From Pseudomonas sp. JAI120 (lineage in GTDB: Bacteria; Pseudomonadota; Gammaproteobacteria; Pseudomonadales; Pseudomonadaceae): 64,000 bases of DNA. Positions 62,876-64,000 of this stretch are shown in pieces (the first letter of the stretch is position 1; every line of letters begins with the position of its first letter). The stretch spans positions 794,592 through 858,591 of the forward strand of contig NZ_JACHCZ010000001.1 of NCBI RefSeq assembly GCF_014207255.1. The letters run 5' to 3'. Position numbers and translations under genes: made by a program. The notes below the pieces were generated by a model. That model saw only the letters and a program-made list of their open reading frames with translations, did not search any database and had not been told where the DNA came from.

Positions 62876-63826
62876 TTAACTGAACTGTTGGCGGTATTGG
62901 GTAGGGTTCAAGCCGAGTTTTTCACTGAATAGAAAGCGCATGTGCCGCACGCTGCCGAAGCCTGCATGGAACGCCACGGTCTTGAGCGGCAGGTCGGTGG
63001 TTTCCAGCAGTTGCCGGGCGCGGTCGATGCGCGCGCCCTGCAGGAAGGCCATGGGCGTCATCTGCACGTCCTTGGCGAACAACCGGGCAAAGTGGCGTGG
63101 GCTCATGCCAGCCAGTTCGGCCATGGACTCGATGGTGAAGGGCTGGTCCAGATGGGCGAGCACATGGTTCTGCACGCGGGTGATCGCGGTTTCCTGGGGC
63201 GCCACGGACGCCGTCATCGGACTGAACTGGGCCTGGCCGCCCTGGCGTTTCATCACCACCAGCAGCACCTTGGCCACATCCACCGCCACTTGCTTGCCAT
63301 GGTCCTGGGCGACGATCGACAGCGCCAGATCGATACCGGCGGTGACCCCGCCCGAGGTAATCAACCGCCCATCCTGCAGGTAGATGCGATCCGTCTCGAC
63401 GATGGCCTTGGGGAAGGCCTTGATCAGGCGCTCGGTGTAGTGCCAGTGGGTGGTCACGCGGCGTTCGTCGAGCAGCCCGGCGTGGCCCAGCACAAAGGCT
63501 CCGGTGCAGATCGAGCCGAAGCGCCGCGCCCGTGGCGCCGCCGCCTTGAGCCAGGGCAGCAGCGACGGGTGGCATTCGTTGTAGGCACCCGGGCCGCCGG
63601 GCACCAGCAGCAGGTCATAAGCCGCCTGGTCCTGGTCCAGCAGCAGGTCAGTCTGGACCATCACCCCATTGGAGGCGCGCAAGGGACCGGGCTCGGTACC
63701 CAGGGTGAGAATCTGGTAATGCTCCGCCGCCGACAGGTAGCGGTTGGCAATGGAAAACACTTCGAGCGGCCCGGCCATGTCCAGCAGGAGGAAGTCCGGG
63801 AACAGCGCCATGGCCACGGTTTTCAT
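62876..63826 (-). CDS. GlxA-type transcriptional regulator (DJ-1/PfpI plus AraC domains)
   Basis: A 316-residue regulator. An N-terminal DJ-1/PfpI-like domain (VAMALFPDFLLLDMAGPLEV, LLLVPGGPGAYNE, GSICTGAFVLGHAGLLDERR) is followed by a C-terminal AraC helix-turn-helix pair (TIESMAELAGMSPRHFARLF, PLKTVAFHAGFGSVRHMRFL). The Cys in GSICTGA sits at the nucleophile elbow but such regulators usually bind ligands and do not catalyse. ATG 63826 begins at the first strand; ATG 63841 would add five residues. Family members often control amine or choline-derived substrate use. Targets are not in the window. Confidence 0.87.
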   Translation of the reverse strand: MKTVAMALFPDFLLLDMAGPLEVFSIANRYLSAAEHYQILTLGTEPGPLRASNGVMVQTDLLLDQDQAAYDLLLVPGGPGAYNECHPSLLPWLKAAAPRARRFGSICTGAFVLGHAGLLDERRVTTHWHYTERLIKAFPKAIVETDRIYLQDGRLITSGGVTAGIDLALSIVAQDHGKQVAVDVAKVLLVVMKRQGGQAQFSPMTASVAPQETAITRVQNHVLAHLDQPFTIESMAELAGMSPRHFARLFAKDVQMTPMAFLQGARIDRARQLLETTDLPLKTVAFHAGFGSVRHMRFLFSEKLGLNPTQYRQQFS

Positions 63827-64000
63827 ACGGGAAGAATCCATCGAGGGAAGAAAGCGGCGGATATTATGACACGCCTTTTTATTGTCAACATATAGGGGAC
63901 AGTTATTCAGATTCCAGCTTCTTAATGAATATCTCAGTTACCAGTAATCTTCTTCTCAACGCAAGCGCCCTGCATCTCGCAGCCCGCGCTCACTTGAGGA

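Noticed and set aside
63842..64000. Possible gene or RNA at the right end
   Set aside because: The 159 bases are AT-richer and look like the promoter region of the GlxA-type gene; no frame or hairpin is convincing.

Overview
The window looks like chromosomal DNA of a Pseudomonas, most likely the P. fluorescens group. The evidence is high GC, paired REP elements of the GTGGGAGGGGGCTTGC and GTAGGAGCGAGCTTGCTCGCG types in many intergenic gaps, an OprD porin, the lexA2-imuA-imuB-dnaE2 mutagenesis cassette, and metabolic modules typical of that group. I see no rRNA, tRNA, CRISPR array, insertion sequence or prophage. All assignments come from reading motifs and gene order; no database search was run.

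Layout. 1-7.1 kb: the tail of a parvulin, then a yejABEF-type peptide ABC importer whose last gene overlaps a sigma-54 activator gene. 7.1-11.7 kb: a (R)-3-hydroxybutyrate module (GntP-type permease, dehydrogenase, acetoacetate-CoA ligase) with a sigma-54 promoter and two matching palindromes. 11.8-14.7 kb: a large hybrid histidine kinase and a small parvulin. 14.8-21.2 kb (minus): an eight-gene catabolic operon (amino-acid-type ABC importer, RidA, IclR, DSD-like PLP enzyme, KDG kinase) that I infer handles D-glucosaminate or a similar D-3-hydroxy amino acid. 21.5-23.8 kb: a small secreted protein, a thioredoxin-like protein and a TerC/CBS/CorC membrane protein. 24.0-33.1 kb: a divergent sugar-alcohol cluster (SorC regulator and RpiB-like isomerase against ABC importer, SDR and MDR dehydrogenases, DhaK, DhaL) that best fits tetritol/erythrulose catabolism. 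33.1-46.7 kb: LysR/MFS pair, SohB, a histidine phosphatase, an SCP2 protein, a large MGH1-like glycosidase, an OprD porin, HglS of lysine catabolism, a YdcH-like protein and a stand-alone transketolase. 46.8-51.0 kb: a UvrA2 paralogue coupled to a second hybrid kinase. 51.1-56.9 kb: the SOS mutasome cassette with its own LexA2 operator. 57-64 kb: five consecutive regulators, including two convergent winged-helix STAND ATPases.

How the parts work together. Three modules each combine uptake, conversion and a local regulator, and end in central metabolites: acetoacetyl-CoA, KDPG and erythrose-4-phosphate. Several uptake or first-step genes carry A-rich AANAANAA motifs just before the ribosome binding site, which suggests Hfq/Crc carbon catabolite control. 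REP elements are spread between genes, and two of them supply the C-terminal codons and stop of the neighbouring protein.
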